A stretch of DNA of 25,220 bases from Candidatus Bathyarchaeota archaeon (GTDB lineage: Archaea; Thermoproteota; Bathyarchaeia; RBG-16-48-13; JAGMEO01). The notes under the pieces were generated by a model that made no database searches, was not told where the DNA came from, and saw only the letters and a program-made list of their open reading frames with translations. This document shows, in pieces, positions 25,000-25,220 of this stretch. The position numbers and the translations under genes were made by a program. The stretch lies in contig JAUVYS010000006.1 of assembly GCA_030602965.1 (NCBI GenBank), forward strand, positions 1-25,220, in the 5' to 3' direction. The stretch's first letter is position 1, and each line of letters starts with the position of its first letter.

Positions 25000-25220
25000 A
25001 TGGATAAAGTATCTTTCGAAGAAATTCAAACTTCCACAAGTAAAAGAGTTGAACTCATCGATATTACCCATGATGTAGAAAAAATTGTTACAAAGAATAA
25101 TGTAACAAATGGATTCTGTTTGGTCTATGCTCCTCATGCTACTGCGGCAATAATTGCAAATGAGCGAGAAAATGGTTTAATGCACGACATAGTCAGTAAG
25201 ATCGAAAAGGATTATCCGAG
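25000..25220 (+). CDS. YjbQ/UPF0047 family protein, 3' end cut off
   Basis: The first 73 codons of a gene that runs off the right edge. The visible part contains a strand-rich start (VELIDITHDVEKIV), then CLVYAPHATAAIIANE, which matches the H-x-T-A-A-x-x-x-N-E signature of the YjbQ family (PF01894). Some members are reported to have thiamine-phosphate synthase-like activity, but the physiological role is not settled. The family is about 130-140 residues, so about half is present. AGGAG nine bases before ATG and a TATA box further upstream support this start. It is unrelated to glycan synthesis. Confidence 0.85.
   Translation, partial: MDKVSFEEIQTSTSKRVELIDITHDVEKIVTKNNVTNGFCLVYAPHATAAIIANERENGLMHDIVSKIEKDYP

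Noticed and set aside
1..25220. CRISPR arrays, insertion sequences, tRNA or rRNA genes
   Set aside because: I found no regularly spaced repeats, transposase motifs or tRNA cloverleaf sequence on either strand by reading.

Overview
The window looks like a chromosomal segment from a low-GC archaeon, roughly one third GC by eye. Support for an archaeon: TATA-box-like elements upstream of several genes, frequent TTG and GTG starts, a secreted protein ending in a PEF-CTERM-like tail (short Pro-rich motif, one membrane helix, basic end), and Alg11/DPM-like glycosyltransferases. The tail style and the winged-helix membrane proteins fit a TACK-type lineage such as Bathyarchaeia, but no marker gene here proves that.

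Nearly the whole window is a surface-glycan locus. It holds ten glycosyltransferase-type proteins: four GT2 (one cut by the left edge), five GT4 and one GT-C-like membrane protein. It also holds four intact SAM methyltransferases plus one dead one, a Wzx-type flippase, and a small four-helix EamA-like protein paired with a polyprenyl-phosphate sugar synthase. No oligosaccharyltransferase, O-antigen ligase or nucleotide-sugar synthesis gene is visible, so transfer to the final acceptor and precursor supply must lie elsewhere.

Layout. (1) 2-3719, plus strand: a tightly overlapping four-gene operon encoding a processive GT2, a membrane-anchored bactofilin-like beta-helix protein, a winged-helix/coiled-coil membrane protein and a secreted CTERM-tailed protein. 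This is the most unusual gene set in the window. (2) 5110-3723, minus strand: a DPM/GtrB-like synthase followed by the EamA-like protein. (3) 5215-6187: a higher-GC island with a winged-helix/coiled-coil gene whose promoter carries a perfect inverted repeat. (4) 6319-6999: a methyltransferase pseudogene with two amber codons. (5) 7115-12460: methyltransferase, GT4, GT4, Methyltransf_24-type methyltransferase and GT2 genes on alternating strands. (6) 12461-13164: a scar of decayed fragments, two related to intact GT4 genes nearby and one from an asparagine synthase. (7) 13211-15261: an FkbM methyltransferase and an Alg11-like GT4. (8) 21097-15265, minus strand: GT4, GT-C-like protein, GT4 and GT2. 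(9) 21196-23354: a methyltransferase and the flippase, convergent. (10) 23490 to the end: non-glycan genes, namely DUF998, a conserved unknown and the start of a YjbQ/UPF0047 gene.

Together the genes suggest lipid-linked glycan assembly on the cytoplasmic face by GT2 and GT4 enzymes, methyl decoration, flipping by the Wzx-like protein, and perhaps sugar addition outside by the GT-C-like protein. The alternating strands, paralogous fragments and pseudogenes are what is expected of a fast-evolving surface-polysaccharide locus.
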